This document shows, piece after piece, positions 6,951-16,424 of a DNA stretch of 64,000 nt. The notes beneath the pieces are model-generated. The model did not search any database and was not told the origin of the DNA. It saw only the letters and a program-made list of their open reading frames with translations. Location: NCBI GenBank assembly GCA_031180725.1, contig JAPSLO010000011.1, positions 132,477 to 196,476 of the forward strand. The letters run 5' to 3'. Both the position numbers and the translations under genes were made by a program. This stretch comes from Roseomonas sp. (GTDB lineage: Bacteria; Pseudomonadota; Alphaproteobacteria; Acetobacterales; Acetobacteraceae). Within the stretch, counting starts at the first letter, position 1; each line of letters begins with the position of its first letter.

Positions 6951-7924
6951 TCGAGCCGTGCGCCGGAGATGCGCACCACCTCCTGCCACATCGGCCGCTC
7001 GCGCGTGACGCGCGCGGTAACGTCGGCCGGCGTGCTCCACACGCAGCGCGCCCCGGCACGCAGGAAACGCTGCTGGTTGGCCGGATCCTCGGCGACCTCC
7101 TTCATCACCGCGGCCGCGCGTTCCACGATCGGCATGGGAACGCCCGTCGGGAAGGCCATGGCGCACCAGCTCGTCACCACGAAGTCGGGCACGCCGACCT
7201 CGGCCATGGTCGGGATGTCCGGAAGCGTCGGCCAACGCTCGGCGCCGGTCACCACGAAGGCCTTCACACGGCCTTCCTGGATCACCGGCACATAGCTGGC
7301 CAGGTTGTCGAGCGCATAGTTCAGGTCGCCGGCCAGCATCGCCGGGATGATCTGCGCCGCGCCGCGGAAGGGCACATGCGTGCCGTCGATGCCCAGGCGG
7401 TTGTTGAACAGCGATCCGCTGAGATGCGCCGTGGTACCGACGCCTGGCGAGCCGAAGCTCACCCCGTTGCGCTGCGCCTTCGCCCAATCCACGAATTCCC
7501 GGAAGTTTTTCGCCGGATTGTGCTGCGCCGAGACCACCAGGACGTTCGGCAGCTCCCAGTGCATGGAGATCGGCTGGAAGTCGCGCTGCGGATCGTAGGG
7601 CAGGCGGGTGTAGAGGAACTGGTTGATGTGCCAGGCACCCAGCGTCAGCGGCGCCATGGTGTAGCCATCCGGCGCCGACTTCGCCAGCGCGTCGGCGCCG
7701 ATATTGCCACCTGCGCCCGGCCGGTTCTCAAGCACGAAGGACTGGCCGAGCTTCTGCTGCATCTGCTCGCAGAGCAGCCGGCACAGCACGTCGGTCGAGC
7801 CGCCGGGAGGCCAGGGAACGATCACGCGCACCGCCCGGTTGGGCCAGGCGGGCTGCGCCAGCGCGGGGCGCGCCAGCGGGGTGGCGAGGGCACTGGCCAG
7901 CAGCACGCGGCGGGTTGTCGTCAT
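6947..7924 (-). CDS. Bug/TctC-family tripartite tricarboxylate transporter receptor
   Basis: A 325-residue periplasmic solute-binding protein. The leader MTTTRRVLLASALATPLARP ends near ALAQ at residue 24. The mature part shows the Bug landmarks VRVIVPWPPGGSTDV, NRPGAGGNIGADAL and PDGYTM. Bug proteins bind small carboxylates or related compounds and feed TctAB transporters or signal systems. No tctA or tctB lies nearby, so it is an orphan receptor, as is common in Roseomonas-like and Burkholderiales genomes. The ligand cannot be predicted. It is transcribed leftward from the gap at 7925-8062. Confidence 0.92.
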   Translation of the reverse strand: MTTTRRVLLASALATPLARPALAQPAWPNRAVRVIVPWPPGGSTDVLCRLLCEQMQQKLGQSFVLENRPGAGGNIGADALAKSAPDGYTMAPLTLGAWHINQFLYTRLPYDPQRDFQPISMHWELPNVLVVSAQHNPAKNFREFVDWAKAQRNGVSFGSPGVGTTAHLSGSLFNNRLGIDGTHVPFRGAAQIIPAMLAGDLNYALDNLASYVPVIQEGRVKAFVVTGAERWPTLPDIPTMAEVGVPDFVVTSWCAMAFPTGVPMPIVERAAAVMKEVAEDPANQQRFLRAGARCVWSTPADVTARVTRERPMWQEVVRISGARLD

Positions 7925-8062
7925 CCGGTTCCTCCCAGGTCTTGGTCCCGGAATACTGCGCCATGCCGCCGGGGGCGCAAAGGGCCGGCGCCGCCGTGAT
8001 CATCCGGCCGGCTTTACCGCCGATTAACGCCAATGCCCTAACGCCGGGTCGGAGGTTCAAGG

Positions 8063-9067
8063 ATGCCGGTGACGGCAGCGACCCTGACCGAACTGCAGAC
8101 GCTCGTCGCGCGGCTGGAGAAATCCGGCCTGGCGGACCAGCGGCCAGAGGCGGCTGCCCTGCTGGAACGCTGCCGCGGCCTGCTCGCGGCCGCGCCTGCG
8201 CCATCCGCTCAACCTCCGCGCCCGCGCCCGCGGCCCGCACGGCGCCAGCGCGTCGCGCGGCGCGTGAAGCTGGGCCGCATGCTTCTGGTGCTGCTGGATC
8301 TGGGCGCGGCCGGAATCGCAGCGGGCGCCGTCACCGCCCTGCTGATCGTCGGGCCGGCGCTGCCGCGCCTTACGGTGCTGGCCCTTCCCGTTGCCTGGCT
8401 GCTGCTGCGCTGGGCCAGCTTGCCGGGCCTGCTGGGCGAAGCCTGGTTCCGCCTGGTCTATGCGCTGCGCTTTGGCTGGCTCTGGCTCGCCGAGGCCTTC
8501 AGCGCAAGCGCCTTCGCCCGCTTCCAGGTGCTGCTGGATGCACGCGACGTGATGCGTGGCTGGCGCGCCTGGCGACGCGACCTGTCCGGGCCGCCGCGCA
8601 TGGCGGATGCCGAGGCCTATCTGGCCGCCAGCTATGGCAGCCGCGCGGCCGAGCTGTTCCGCCTCGCCGCCGAGGCGCGACCGGCCGATGGCCCGCTGGA
8701 ATCGCAGCGCCCGTGCTGGTCTCGCCTGATCCGCCTGTTCGAGGGCTTGGCGGCGCAGGAGGAGTTCTGGGCCCCCGCAACGCCGCCCACGCCCCATGGC
8801 ATCACCGCGCCCCCGCCCGTCGTCGTGACGGCCGAGCCGCCCGAGCCGCCGGAGCGAATCGCTCGCAAGCAGGAGCTGAAGGAGCTGATCCTGGCCCGCC
8901 GTGCTGATATCCAGCGCGCGCAGGACTGGAAGATGAAGACGCCGGCCGAGTTGGAGCAGCGCGACCGGCATCTGGCGAAGCTACGGCAGGAACACGACGA
9001 GCTCGAGGCCGAACTGCGCTCGCTGGGCGGCGTGCCGCCCCCGCTCATCTCCCGGAAGCGTCGCTGA
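8063..9067 (+). CDS. Membrane protein with C-terminal coiled coil, unknown function
   Basis: A 334-residue protein of unknown function. An N-terminal helical stretch (1-45) leads to a Pro/Arg-rich linker (PRPRPRPARR). Two hydrophobic segments (about 73-96 and 98-115) probably span the inner membrane. A mainly helical, Trp- and Arg-rich middle follows, then a Pro-rich linker, then a charged heptad-like tail (about 280-320, with KQELKELILARR and LRQEHDELEAELRSL) that should form a coiled coil. I do not recognise the family. It faces hemF convergently and is divergent from the Bug receptor gene. Confidence 0.7.
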   Translation: MPVTAATLTELQTLVARLEKSGLADQRPEAAALLERCRGLLAAAPAPSAQPPRPRPRPARRQRVARRVKLGRMLLVLLDLGAAGIAAGAVTALLIVGPALPRLTVLALPVAWLLLRWASLPGLLGEAWFRLVYALRFGWLWLAEAFSASAFARFQVLLDARDVMRGWRAWRRDLSGPPRMADAEAYLAASYGSRAAELFRLAAEARPADGPLESQRPCWSRLIRLFEGLAAQEEFWAPATPPTPHGITAPPPVVVTAEPPEPPERIARKQELKELILARRADIQRAQDWKMKTPAELEQRDRHLAKLRQEHDELEAELRSLGGVPPPLISRKRR

Positions 9068-9090
9068 CGGCCCGGAGCAGCCGCTCGGGC
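9068..9090. terminator. Hairpin between convergent genes
   Basis: It begins at the base after the stop of the upstream gene. GGCCC and GAGC (interrupted by one G) pair with GCTC and GGGCC around a 4-nt loop. There is no T-run, so it is a weak or factor-dependent terminator candidate for either convergent gene. Confidence 0.35.
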
Positions 9091-9095
9091 CTGCC

Positions 9096-9998
9096 TCAGG
9101 GCCAGCCCGTCTCCGGCGGCAGGGACATCAGGATCGCTTCCACATTCCCCCCGGTCTTCAATCCGAAGATCGTCCCGCGGTCGTAGAGCAGGTTGAATTC
9201 CACGTAGCGGCCGCGACGTACCAACTGGTGCTGGCGTTCGGCCTCGGTCCAGGGCTCGTGCATCCGCCGACGGATGATGGCGGGATAGACCTCCAGGAAG
9301 GCCTCGCCGACATCGCGGGTGAAGGCGAAGTCGGCTTCGATGCCGTGGCCCGGCGTGCGGTCGCCCAACCAGTCATAGAAGATGCCGCCCAGGCCGCGGG
9401 GCTCGTTGCGGTGAGGCAGAAAGAAATACTCGTCGCACCATTGCTTGAAACGCGGGTAGTAGTCCGGGTCGTGGCGGTCGCAGGCGGTCTTGAGGGCCGC
9501 GTGGAAGTCGGCCGCGTCCTGGCGCGAATGCGGCGCGTCCAGCTCCATCGGCGTGATGTCGCCGCCGCCGCCGAACCAGGCCTGCCGCGTGACGATGAAG
9601 CGCGTGTTCATGTGCGCGGCCGGCACGCGGGGGCTGCGCATATGCGCAACAAGCGAGACGCCGGTAGCCAGGAAGCGCGGGTCCTCCTCAGCCCCCGGGA
9701 TCTGCCTGCGGAATTCGGGCGAGAACTCGCCGAAGACGGTGGAGACGTTCACCCCCACCTTTTCGAAGACGCGGCCGCGCATCACGGACATTACGCCGCC
9801 CCCGCCGCCGGGTCGTTCCCAGGCGGTGCGCTGGAACCGGCCGGGTGGCAGGCCGGCATGCGGGCCGGACTGCAGCGCGTCTTCGCACGCCTCGAAGGCG
9901 GCGCAGAGCCGGTCGCGCAGCGCCTCGAACCAGGCGCGGGCGCGGGGCAGCAGGGGGTGGTCCAGCGGTGTGGCGGGGGCCATCGGGCCTTCGGTCAT
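9096..9998 (-). CDS. hemF: Oxygen-dependent coproporphyrinogen III oxidase
   Basis: A 300-residue aerobic coproporphyrinogen III oxidase, close to the 299-residue E. coli enzyme. It oxidatively decarboxylates two propionates to give protoporphyrinogen IX in heme synthesis. Conserved family blocks are [19 protein letters not shown] (about 67-84), HMNTRFIV (129-136), [10 protein letters not shown] (141-150) and the C-terminal [15 protein letters not shown]. The ATG at 9998 is preferred over a longer reading that would add 34 low-complexity Arg/Pro residues. Its divergent neighbour is petABC, whose cytochromes need heme. Confidence 0.96.
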   Translation of the reverse strand: MTEGPMAPATPLDHPLLPRARAWFEALRDRLCAAFEACEDALQSGPHAGLPPGRFQRTAWERPGGGGGVMSVMRGRVFEKVGVNVSTVFGEFSPEFRRQIPGAEEDPRFLATGVSLVAHMRSPRVPAAHMNTRFIVTRQAWFGGGGDITPMELDAPHSRQDAADFHAALKTACDRHDPDYYPRFKQWCDEYFFLPHRNEPRGLGGIFYDWLGDRTPGHGIEADFAFTRDVGEAFLEVYPAIIRRRMHEPWTEAERQHQLVRRGRYVEFNLLYDRGTIFGLKTGGNVEAILMSLPPETGWP

Positions 9999-10336
9999 GC
10001 GCAAGCGGGGTCCATGGTGGGCGGCATCGGAAGAGGCGAGCCTCTGGGCGGGAGCGGGCGGGCGCCGCCGGCCCGGCCGCCGCGGTGGGCGGCGCACCAC
10101 ACCAGGCCGATCCTGGCCCTTCAGGCAGCGGATTCAAGACCCCGGGCGGATGGACAGGGTCCGAATCACACCCTTATATGCGCCGCAGCGTCGCCGGAGG
10201 CAGTGCCGGTTCCGTTCGTGCCTGCGCATGTCCGCGCGGGCGCCGGGCCGCCGCATCCCGCGCCGATTTGGTCGTGCCGTGCGCCGGCTGCCCCAGCGGT
10301 GGGGGCGGCGGGCGTGCCGCGGAAAAGGGACGAGAA
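9999..10336. other. Divergent gap between hemF and petABC
   Basis: About 340 bp without a supported gene; it should hold the promoters of leftward hemF and rightward petABC. The only A+T-rich stretch is CCCTTATATGCG around 10171, a possible -10 for petA, but no convincing -35 pairs with it. No operator palindrome was recognised. Possible readings through it are low-complexity Arg/Pro strings and are not credible. Confidence 0.4.
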
Positions 10337-10897
10337 ATGGCCGAAGCAGTGGTGTCCCATGGGACGGCCCCTGAAGGGGGCGCGAAGGAGACCCGGCGCG
10401 ACTTCCTGAAGCTGACTGCCGGCGCCTTCGCTGCAGTGGGCGTCGGCGCGGTCGTGTGGCCCTTCATCCACTCCATGAACCCCGCGCGGGACGTGTTGGC
10501 CCTGGCGAGCACCGAGGTTGACCTCTCACCGATCGCCACCGGTCAGGCGGTGACGGTGATGTGGCGCGGCAAGCCGGTCTTCGTGCGTAACCGGACCCCA
10601 CAGGAGATCGAGCAGGCTCGCGCCGTTCCGCTGGGCGAGCTGCGTGACCCGCAGCCGGACCAGGCCCGGGTGCAGCGCGACAACTGGCTGGTGGTGCTGG
10701 GTGTCTGCACGCATCTGGGCTGCGTGCCGCTAGGCCAGAAGCCCACCGACGCGCGTGGCGAATACGGCGGCTGGTTCTGCCCCTGCCACGGCAGCCACTA
10801 CGACACGTCTGGCCGGATTCGGCGCGGGCCGGCGCCCCTGAACCTCGAAGTGCCGACCTATACCTTCACCTCCGACACCCAAATCCGCATCGGCTGA
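10337..10897 (+). CDS. petA: Ubiquinol-cytochrome c reductase, Rieske iron-sulfur subunit
   Basis: A 186-residue Rieske subunit of the cytochrome bc1 complex, carrying electrons from ubiquinol at the Qo site to cytochrome c1. A twin-arginine motif (TRRDFLK, 19-25) precedes a single membrane anchor (about 28-45). The [2Fe-2S] ligands are in CTHLGC (Cys124, His126) and CPCHGSH (Cys148, His151), with the stabilising disulfide pair Cys129/Cys150. The ATG at 10337 follows GACGAGAA. It is the first gene of petABC; cytochrome b starts 67 bp later. Confidence 0.97.
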   Translation: MAEAVVSHGTAPEGGAKETRRDFLKLTAGAFAAVGVGAVVWPFIHSMNPARDVLALASTEVDLSPIATGQAVTVMWRGKPVFVRNRTPQEIEQARAVPLGELRDPQPDQARVQRDNWLVVLGVCTHLGCVPLGQKPTDARGEYGGWFCPCHGSHYDTSGRIRRGPAPLNLEVPTYTFTSDTQIRIG

Positions 10898-10964
10898 GCG
10901 CGGCCCGGGCGCGGCCCCACCGCGTCCGCCCCGCTTCGACCCAACCCGAGGAGCTCAAGGTCAC

Positions 10965-12233
10965 ATGGCCGGCCTTCACCAGAGCGACTTCAAGAACCCG
11001 GTGGTGCGCTGGATCGACACCCGCCTGCCGGTCTTCACGCTGCTGCAGAAGGAGTACGGGACGTTCCCCACGCCCCGGAACTTCAACTATCTCTGGAACT
11101 TCGGCGCTCTCGCCATCGTCAATCTGCTGATCATGATCGCGACGGGCGTCTTCCTGTCGATGAACTACACGGCCCACACGGCCTACGCCTTCGACAGCGT
11201 CGAGCGCATCATGCGCGACGTGAACTACGGCTGGCTGCTGCGCTACGTGCACAGCAACGGCGCCAGCATGTTCTTCATCGTTGTCTACATCCACATCTGG
11301 CGCGGCCTCTGGTACGGGTCCTACAAGGCCCCGCGCGAGATCCTGTGGATGCTCGGCGTGGTGATCTTCCTGCTGATGATGGCCACCGCCTTCATGGGCT
11401 ACGTGCTGCCCTGGGGCCAGATGTCCTTCTGGGGCGCCACCGTCATCACCAACCTCTTCAGCGCCTTCCCGCTGGTCGGCCAGCACATCGTGACCTGGCT
11501 TTGGGGCGGCTTCAGCGTGGACAATCCCACGCTCAACCGCTTCTTCAGCCTGCACTACCTGCTGCCCTTCGTGATCTTCGGCGTGGTCTTCCTGCATATC
11601 GCCGCGCTGCACATCACGGGCTCCAACAACCCCTTGGGCATCGATCCGAAGGGCCCGCAGGACACGCTGCCCTTCCACCCCTACTACACGATCAAGGACA
11701 GCGTCGGCCTGATCGTCTACTTCATCGTCTTTGCCGTGCTGGTGTTCTTCGCGCCGAACTATCTGGGCCACCCGGATAACTACATCCCGGCCAACCCGCT
11801 GCAGACGCCCGAGCACATCGTGCCCGAATGGTACTTCCTGCCCTTCTACGCCATCCTGCGCGCGGTGCCGGACAAGCTGGGCGGCGTGCTGCTGATGTTC
11901 GGCTCCATCGCCATCCTGTTCATCCTGCCCTGGCTGGACACCTCCGGCGTGCGGTCCATGCGCTTCCGCCCGATCGCGCGCTGGTTCCTGCTGCTGTGGG
12001 GGCTGAACTTCCTGCTGCTGATGTGGGCGGGCGGGAAGCCGGCGGAGGGCATCTACGTCACCATCGCGCGCCTCGCGACCGTCTACTACTTCCTCTACTT
12101 CCTGGTGATCCTGCCGCTGCTCGGACGCCTGGAGCGCCCGCTCAAGCTGCCCGAGAGCATCGCCGCCCCCGTTCTGCGCGGTGGTGGACCGGTGCCCGCC
12201 GGCGCCGCGGCGAAGCCGATGGAGAAGGCCTGA
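10965..12233 (+). CDS. petB: Ubiquinol-cytochrome c reductase, cytochrome b
   Basis: A 422-residue polytopic cytochrome b of the bc1 complex, with the two b hemes and the Qo and Qi quinone sites. Visible marks are the heme-helix histidines in the regions around [19 protein letters not shown] and [18 protein letters not shown], the [13 protein letters not shown] block, and the Qo motif PEWYF near residue 287. Length suits the fused eight-helix form. GAGGAGCTCAAGG supplies a strong ribosome site. Its stop overlaps the petC start by one base (TGATG), showing translational coupling. Confidence 0.97.
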   Translation: MAGLHQSDFKNPVVRWIDTRLPVFTLLQKEYGTFPTPRNFNYLWNFGALAIVNLLIMIATGVFLSMNYTAHTAYAFDSVERIMRDVNYGWLLRYVHSNGASMFFIVVYIHIWRGLWYGSYKAPREILWMLGVVIFLLMMATAFMGYVLPWGQMSFWGATVITNLFSAFPLVGQHIVTWLWGGFSVDNPTLNRFFSLHYLLPFVIFGVVFLHIAALHITGSNNPLGIDPKGPQDTLPFHPYYTIKDSVGLIVYFIVFAVLVFFAPNYLGHPDNYIPANPLQTPEHIVPEWYFLPFYAILRAVPDKLGGVLLMFGSIAILFILPWLDTSGVRSMRFRPIARWFLLLWGLNFLLLMWAGGKPAEGIYVTIARLATVYYFLYFLVILPLLGRLERPLKLPESIAAPVLRGGGPVPAGAAAKPMEKA

Positions 12234-13006
12234 TGCTCCGCTTCCGCAACCTCCTCGGCGCGCTCGTCCTCGGCGCGGGCGCCCTCCTTTCTGCCGCGCC
12301 GGCGCGCGCGGCGGGCGAGGCCGTCGCCATCCCCGACACCCGTTTCTCCTTCGACGGGATCTTCGGCACCTTCGACCGGGCTTCGCTGCAGCGCGGCTTC
12401 CAGGTCTACAAGGAGGTCTGCTCCGCCTGCCATTCGATGCATCTGCTCTCCTACAGGAACCTGCTGGAGATCGGTTTCACCGGCGACCAGGCGCGTGCAC
12501 TGGCCGCCCAGTTCCAGGTGATGGACGGCCCGAACGATCAGGGCGAGATGTTCGAGCGGCCGGCGCGCCTCTCCGACCGCTTCCGCCGACCCTTCCCGAA
12601 TGACCAGGCGGCGCGCGCGGCGAACAACGGTGCCCTGCCGCCCGATCTGTCGGTGATCGTGAAGGCCCGGCCCGGCGGCGCGGACTACATCCATGCGCTG
12701 CTGACCGGCTATTCGGACCCGCCCGAGGGTTTCCAGCTCGGCCAGGGCATGAACTACAACAAGTATTTCCCCGGCCATCAGATCGCGATGCCGAATGTGC
12801 TGAACCCCGGCCAGGTGCAGTTCGCCGATGGCACCGAGGGTTCGGTCGAGAACATGGCTCACGACGTGTCCAGCTTCCTCGCCTGGGCTGCGGAGCCGGA
12901 GCTGGAGCAGCGCCGCCGCATGGGCGTCCGCATCATCCTGTTCCTGGTCGTGATCGGCGGGCTGACCTATGCCGTGAAGCGCAAGGTCTGGGCCGACGTG
13001 CACTGA
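12233..13006 (+). CDS. petC: Ubiquinol-cytochrome c reductase, cytochrome c1
   Basis: A 257-residue cytochrome c1. The signal peptide ends near ARAA (residue 27). The CSACH heme site gives Cys63, Cys66 and His67. A Met in the region around GHQIAMPNVL is the probable axial ligand, and a C-terminal anchor (about 234-250, IILFLVVIGGLTYAV) holds it in the inner membrane. It takes electrons from the Rieske protein and passes them to soluble cytochrome c. It is translationally coupled to petB and ends petABC, with a strong terminator 30 bp downstream. Confidence 0.96.
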   Translation: MLRFRNLLGALVLGAGALLSAAPARAAGEAVAIPDTRFSFDGIFGTFDRASLQRGFQVYKEVCSACHSMHLLSYRNLLEIGFTGDQARALAAQFQVMDGPNDQGEMFERPARLSDRFRRPFPNDQAARAANNGALPPDLSVIVKARPGGADYIHALLTGYSDPPEGFQLGQGMNYNKYFPGHQIAMPNVLNPGQVQFADGTEGSVENMAHDVSSFLAWAAEPELEQRRRMGVRIILFLVVIGGLTYAVKRKVWADVH

Positions 13007-13036
13007 CGCCTTCGGCGCACCGGTCGCCCGCGAAAG

Positions 13037-13066
13037 GGCCGCCCCTGAAAAAGGGGCGGCCTTTTT
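13037..13066 (+). terminator. Rho-independent terminator of petABC
   Basis: A perfect 9-bp stem (GGCCGCCCC with GGGGCGGCC), a 7-nt loop TGAAAAA, and a following TTTTT run: a textbook intrinsic terminator, 30 bp after petC. Confidence 0.93.
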
Positions 13067-13114
13067 CGTTCGCGTCGCGTAGCATGATCTCCTCCGCAAC
13101 GAAGGGGGAGGGGC

Positions 13115-14266
13115 ATGCGCATCCTGGTGGTTGGCGCCGGTCCGGTCGGCTTGGCCCTGGCGCTGGCGCTGCATCGCCAGGGCCTCGCCCCGCGACAGGT
13201 GGACAAGGCCCCGACGCCCTCACCCTGGTCGAAGGCGCTCGGTATCCAGGCACGCACGCTGGAGGCGCTGGACCCGCTCGGCGTGGCAGACTCCCTGCAG
13301 TCCGCAGCGCTGCATGTGCGCGGGGTCACCTTCCGGCTGGGCGGCGCGAAGCAGGCCTTCACGCTGCGCCATGCCGCGCATCCGCGCTTTCCTTCCATGG
13401 TGATCCTGCCGCAATCCGAGACCGAGCGCCTGCTGGCCGAGCGGCTGGCCGCCGTCGGGGCCGCGCCACCGGAGCGCGGGGTGGAACTGGTCAGCCTGAA
13501 CGTCTCGACCGGCGCGGTGGAACTCCGCCATCCCGATGGCCGGGTCGAGGCGGCGGACTACGATCTGGTGCTGGGCTGCGACGGGGCGCACAGCGCAGTG
13601 CGCAAGGCGGCCGGCATCGTCTTCGAAGGTGCGCGCTACGAGGAAAAGCTGGTGCTGGCGGATGGCCGGGCCGAGGGGCTGGAGCCCGACTACATCAACA
13701 TCTTTCCCGGCCGTGGCGGCGGCGCCTTCTTCTTTCCGCTGCCGCATGGCGGCTGGCGGGCAGTGGCCATGCTGCCGCCCGATGCGCCCCCGGTGCCGGA
13801 TGAGGATCTGCGCCACTTCCAGCTTCCTGGCATGCGCTTCCACGACGCGACCTGGTGGAGCGCCTTCCGAATCAGCCACCGCCTGGCAGAGACCTATCGA
13901 ACAGGGCGCATCGCGCTGCTCGGCGATGCGGCGCATATCCATTCCCCGGCCGGCGGGCAGGGGATGAATCTCGGCATCCAGGATGCCTGCGCCCTGGCCT
14001 TGGCCCTGCCGCGCGGAGAAACTGCCCTGGCGGAATGGGCGGAAACGCGCCGGGCGGTCGCGAGGACGGTGCTGGCCCGTACGGATCGGCTCACCGCCAT
14101 GGTCAGTGGGCGCAACGCCGCGGTCAGGCTGCTGCGCGGCGTCGCGCTGCGGCTCGTGCCGCGCCTTCCGCCCCTGGCCGCGCGGCTGGAACGCGCCCTG
14201 GCCGGCATGGACTACCCTGCCGTGGATGGGCCGGGCCGGCTACCCAGCAGCGGCATCCCCACCTAG
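13115..14266 (+). CDS. FAD-dependent monooxygenase (aromatic hydroxylase type)
   Basis: A 383-residue class A flavoprotein hydroxylase (PHBH/MhpA/UbiH fold). GAGPVG at residues 7-12 binds the FAD ADP part. A DG-like block (LVLGCDGAHSAVRKAAGI) lies in the middle, and GDAAHIHSPAGGQGMNLGIQDA near residue 270 binds the FAD ribityl chain. It should use NAD(P)H and O2 to hydroxylate an aromatic or polyketide-like substrate that cannot be named. GAAGGGGGAGGGGC gives an excellent ribosome site. It lies alone between the petABC terminator and mtnP. Confidence 0.88.
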   Translation: MRILVVGAGPVGLALALALHRQGLAPRQVDKAPTPSPWSKALGIQARTLEALDPLGVADSLQSAALHVRGVTFRLGGAKQAFTLRHAAHPRFPSMVILPQSETERLLAERLAAVGAAPPERGVELVSLNVSTGAVELRHPDGRVEAADYDLVLGCDGAHSAVRKAAGIVFEGARYEEKLVLADGRAEGLEPDYINIFPGRGGGAFFFPLPHGGWRAVAMLPPDAPPVPDEDLRHFQLPGMRFHDATWWSAFRISHRLAETYRTGRIALLGDAAHIHSPAGGQGMNLGIQDACALALALPRGETALAEWAETRRAVARTVLARTDRLTAMVSGRNAAVRLLRGVALRLVPRLPPLAARLERALAGMDYPAVDGPGRLPSSGIPT

Positions 14267-14367
14267 CCTCGCCAGCGTTCTGTTTTGCCGAAGTTCCCGG
14301 GCGGGCAGGCGTTTCCGCCCGGCCTCAAAATGCTCTAGAAGCGCGCCTCCCGCAGCGGAGGCGCCGC

Positions 14368-15255
14368 ATGTCCGACCAGATCACCCCCGTCATCGGCCTC
14401 ATCGGCGGCTCCGGCCTCTATGATATCCCGGGGCTGGAGGAGCGCGCCTGGCGTCGGGTGGAGAGCCCCTGGGGCGCGCCCTCGGACGAGATCCTGTTCG
14501 GTCGCCTGGCCGGGGTGCAGGTCCGCTTCCTGCCGCGGCACGGCCGCGGCCACCCGACCCCGCCCAGCGAGCTGAACTACCGCGCCAATATCGACGCGAT
14601 GAAGCGCGCCGGCTGCACGGAGATCATCTCCCTCTCCGCCGTCGGCTCCCTGAAGGAGGAGCTGCCGCCGGGCCATTTCGTCATCGTGGACCAGTTCATC
14701 GACCGCACCTTCGCCCGGCGGAAGTCCTTCTTTGAAAGCGGCTGCGTCGCGCATGTCTCCGTCGCCCACCCGGTCTGCCCGCGGCTGGGCGATGCGCTGG
14801 AAGCCAGCGCCAGGCGACTCGGTCTGCCAGTAACGCGCGGCGGCACCTATCTCGTGATGGAAGGGCCGCAATTCTCGACCAAGGCGGAAAGCGAGCTGTA
14901 TCGCCAGTGGGGCTGCAGCGTGATCGGCATGACCAACATGCCGGAGGCGAAATTGGCCCGCGAGGCCGAGCTCTGCTACGCGACCGTGGCGATGGTGACC
15001 GATTTCGACTGCTGGCACCCCGACCATGACCATGTCACCGTCGAGCAGGTGGTGAAGGTGCTGTTCTCCAACGCCGACAAGGCGCGCGCGCTGGTCGCGG
15101 ACGTGGTTCCGGCGCTTGGCGCGCCGCGCGGCCCCTGCCCGGCGGGCTGCGACCGGGCGCTGGACCATGCGCTGATCACCGCGCCGGAGAAGCGCGATCC
15201 CGCACTGCTGGCGAAGTTGGATGCGGTGGCGGGCCGGGTGCTGGGCGCGCGCTGA
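14368..15255 (+). CDS. mtnP: S-methyl-5'-thioadenosine phosphorylase
   Basis: A 295-residue phosphorylase of the purine nucleoside phosphorylase superfamily. It cleaves methylthioadenosine to adenine and 5-methylthioribose 1-phosphate in methionine salvage. Family marks are IGLIGGSGLYDIPGL near the N-terminus, RHGRGH with the phosphate-binding region, the NYRANIDAMK block, EGPQFSTKAES, and the adenine-binding MTNMPEAKLAREAE with DFDCW after it. The start at 14368 is preceded by GCGGAGGCG. It is convergent with the small membrane protein and hydrolase pair. Confidence 0.95.
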   Translation: MSDQITPVIGLIGGSGLYDIPGLEERAWRRVESPWGAPSDEILFGRLAGVQVRFLPRHGRGHPTPPSELNYRANIDAMKRAGCTEIISLSAVGSLKEELPPGHFVIVDQFIDRTFARRKSFFESGCVAHVSVAHPVCPRLGDALEASARRLGLPVTRGGTYLVMEGPQFSTKAESELYRQWGCSVIGMTNMPEAKLAREAELCYATVAMVTDFDCWHPDHDHVTVEQVVKVLFSNADKARALVADVVPALGAPRGPCPAGCDRALDHALITAPEKRDPALLAKLDAVAGRVLGAR

Positions 15256-15282
15256 GCCGCCCGCGACGGCGGGCTCCTCCGG

Positions 15283-15465
15283 TCACTCCTTGTTCGGTCC
15301 GCCTCCGCCGATGGCCCGGCCGATCAGGGGAGCGACCACGGCCAGCACCGCCAGCAGCAGGATGGCGCCCAGGGGATAGCCGGCCTTGGACTCCGGGCCG
15401 GCGCCCCAGAAAGGCATCACCGCCAGCAGGGCCAGGCAGACCGCCGCCGTGATCGCATAGGTCAT
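15283..15465 (-). CDS. Small two-helix membrane protein, unknown function
   Basis: A 60-residue protein starting MTYAITAAVCLALLAVMPFW. It has two hydrophobic segments (about 3-19 and 31-50) joined by a short polar loop (GAGPESKAGYPLG) and a Gly-rich tail. It starts 10 bp after the stop of the dienelactone hydrolase gene on the same strand, so it is probably the second gene of that transcript. No family is recognised. It is credible because of position and clean membrane topology, but the function is unknown. Confidence 0.6.
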   Translation of the reverse strand: MTYAITAAVCLALLAVMPFWGAGPESKAGYPLGAILLLAVLAVVAPLIGRAIGGGGPNKE

Positions 15466-15475
15466 GCGAAGCGCG

Positions 15476-16141
15476 TCAGCCGCCGAGATGGCGGGCGAAG
15501 AAGGCCAGGGTGCGTTCCTGCGCCAGCGCCGCGTCCGGCGGGCTGAAGCTGCCGCGCTCGTCGCAGCCGAAGCCATGCTGGGCGCCGGGATAGACATAAA
15601 TCTCCACGCCTGGCTGCGCGGTCCGGATGGCGTCCACATCGGATAGCGGGATGGAGGCGTCCTTCTCGCCGAAATGGAGCTGCACAGGGCAGTTCGTCTT
15701 CGCATCCTTGGTCGCGACGATGCCGCCGCCATACCAGCCGCTGGCGGCACGGAAGCTGGTGCTCTGCGTCGCGCCCCACCAGGCGACGGTACCGCCCCAG
15801 CAATAGCCCACGATCCCCTTGGCGGCAGAGCCGGGCAGGGCGGCGGCGGCCGCTTCCACATCGGCCATGGTGCCCTCGGCCGGCACCTTGCCGCGCAGCT
15901 CGCGCCCGCGGGCGACGTCGGGCGGGGTATAGCCCAGTTCCACGCCGCGCTCCACGCGGTCGAACAAGGCCGGCGCGATCACCTGGTAGCCCTGCTCGGC
16001 GAAGCGGGCGCAGACATTTCGGATATGGCCGTTGACCCCGAAGATCTCCTGCACGACCACCAGAGCCCGCTTCGCATCCGCTGGCCCGTCCTTCCAGGCG
16101 GCAAGGCGGTGGCCGTCGGCGGCGGTCAGCTCGATCCACAT
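15476..16141 (-). CDS. Dienelactone hydrolase family protein
   Basis: A 221-residue alpha/beta hydrolase of the dienelactone hydrolase family. The triad can be read as Cys114 (in GYCWGG), Asp161 and His189 (in PGAQHGFG), with Glu32 in the QEIFG motif that typically activates the cysteine. True dienelactone hydrolase opens lactone rings in chlorocatechol breakdown, but most members have other ester or lactone substrates, and no catechol genes are nearby. Length fits the family. It is divergent from the DUF4169 gene. Confidence 0.92.
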   Translation of the reverse strand: MWIELTAADGHRLAAWKDGPADAKRALVVVQEIFGVNGHIRNVCARFAEQGYQVIAPALFDRVERGVELGYTPPDVARGRELRGKVPAEGTMADVEAAAAALPGSAAKGIVGYCWGGTVAWWGATQSTSFRAASGWYGGGIVATKDAKTNCPVQLHFGEKDASIPLSDVDAIRTAQPGVEIYVYPGAQHGFGCDERGSFSPPDAALAQERTLAFFARHLGG

Positions 16142-16184
16142 GGTGACGTTCCCCTGGAGGATGTTGGTGCGTTAGTCTCGCCCC

Positions 16185-16367
16185 ATGGCCGAGATCGTCA
16201 ACCTCAACAAGCTCCGGAAGGCCCGCGCCAGGCAACAGGCGGCGGCGCAGGCCGCGGCGAACCGCGTCAGCCACGGCCGGACCAAGGCGGAGAAGGCGCG
16301 CGACGCCGCCGAGCAGGCGCAGCGGCGCGCCCTGCTGGACGGCGCGAAGCGCGAGGCGGAAAACTAG
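16185..16367 (+). CDS. DUF4169 family protein
   Basis: A 60-residue, highly charged protein. The start MAEIVNLNKLRKARAR and the later block GRTKAEKARDAAEQAQRR match the small alphaproteobacterial DUF4169 family. It is almost all helix, with many Ala, Arg and Lys, and has no signal or membrane segment. The function of this family is not known. It lies 43 bp from the divergent hydrolase gene and ends just before a terminator. Confidence 0.85.
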   Translation: MAEIVNLNKLRKARARQQAAAQAAANRVSHGRTKAEKARDAAEQAQRRALLDGAKREAEN

Positions 16368-16374
16368 GCGTCGC

Positions 16375-16404
16375 GGGCCAAGGTCGACGGCCGGTGGCCC
16401 TTTT
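16375..16404 (+). terminator. Terminator after the DUF4169 gene
   Basis: GGGCCA pairs with TGGCCC around a 14-nt loop and is followed directly by TTTT. It lies 7 bp after the DUF4169 stop and 20 bp before the 3' end of the convergent transporter gene. Confidence 0.55.
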
Positions 16405-16424
16405 GGCGCCGCCCGGGGCAGGTG

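Noticed and set aside
10171-10180. Strong petA promoter at TTATAT
   Set aside because: An A+T-rich block exists, but no convincing -35 lies at a normal distance; it is mentioned only as a possible -10.
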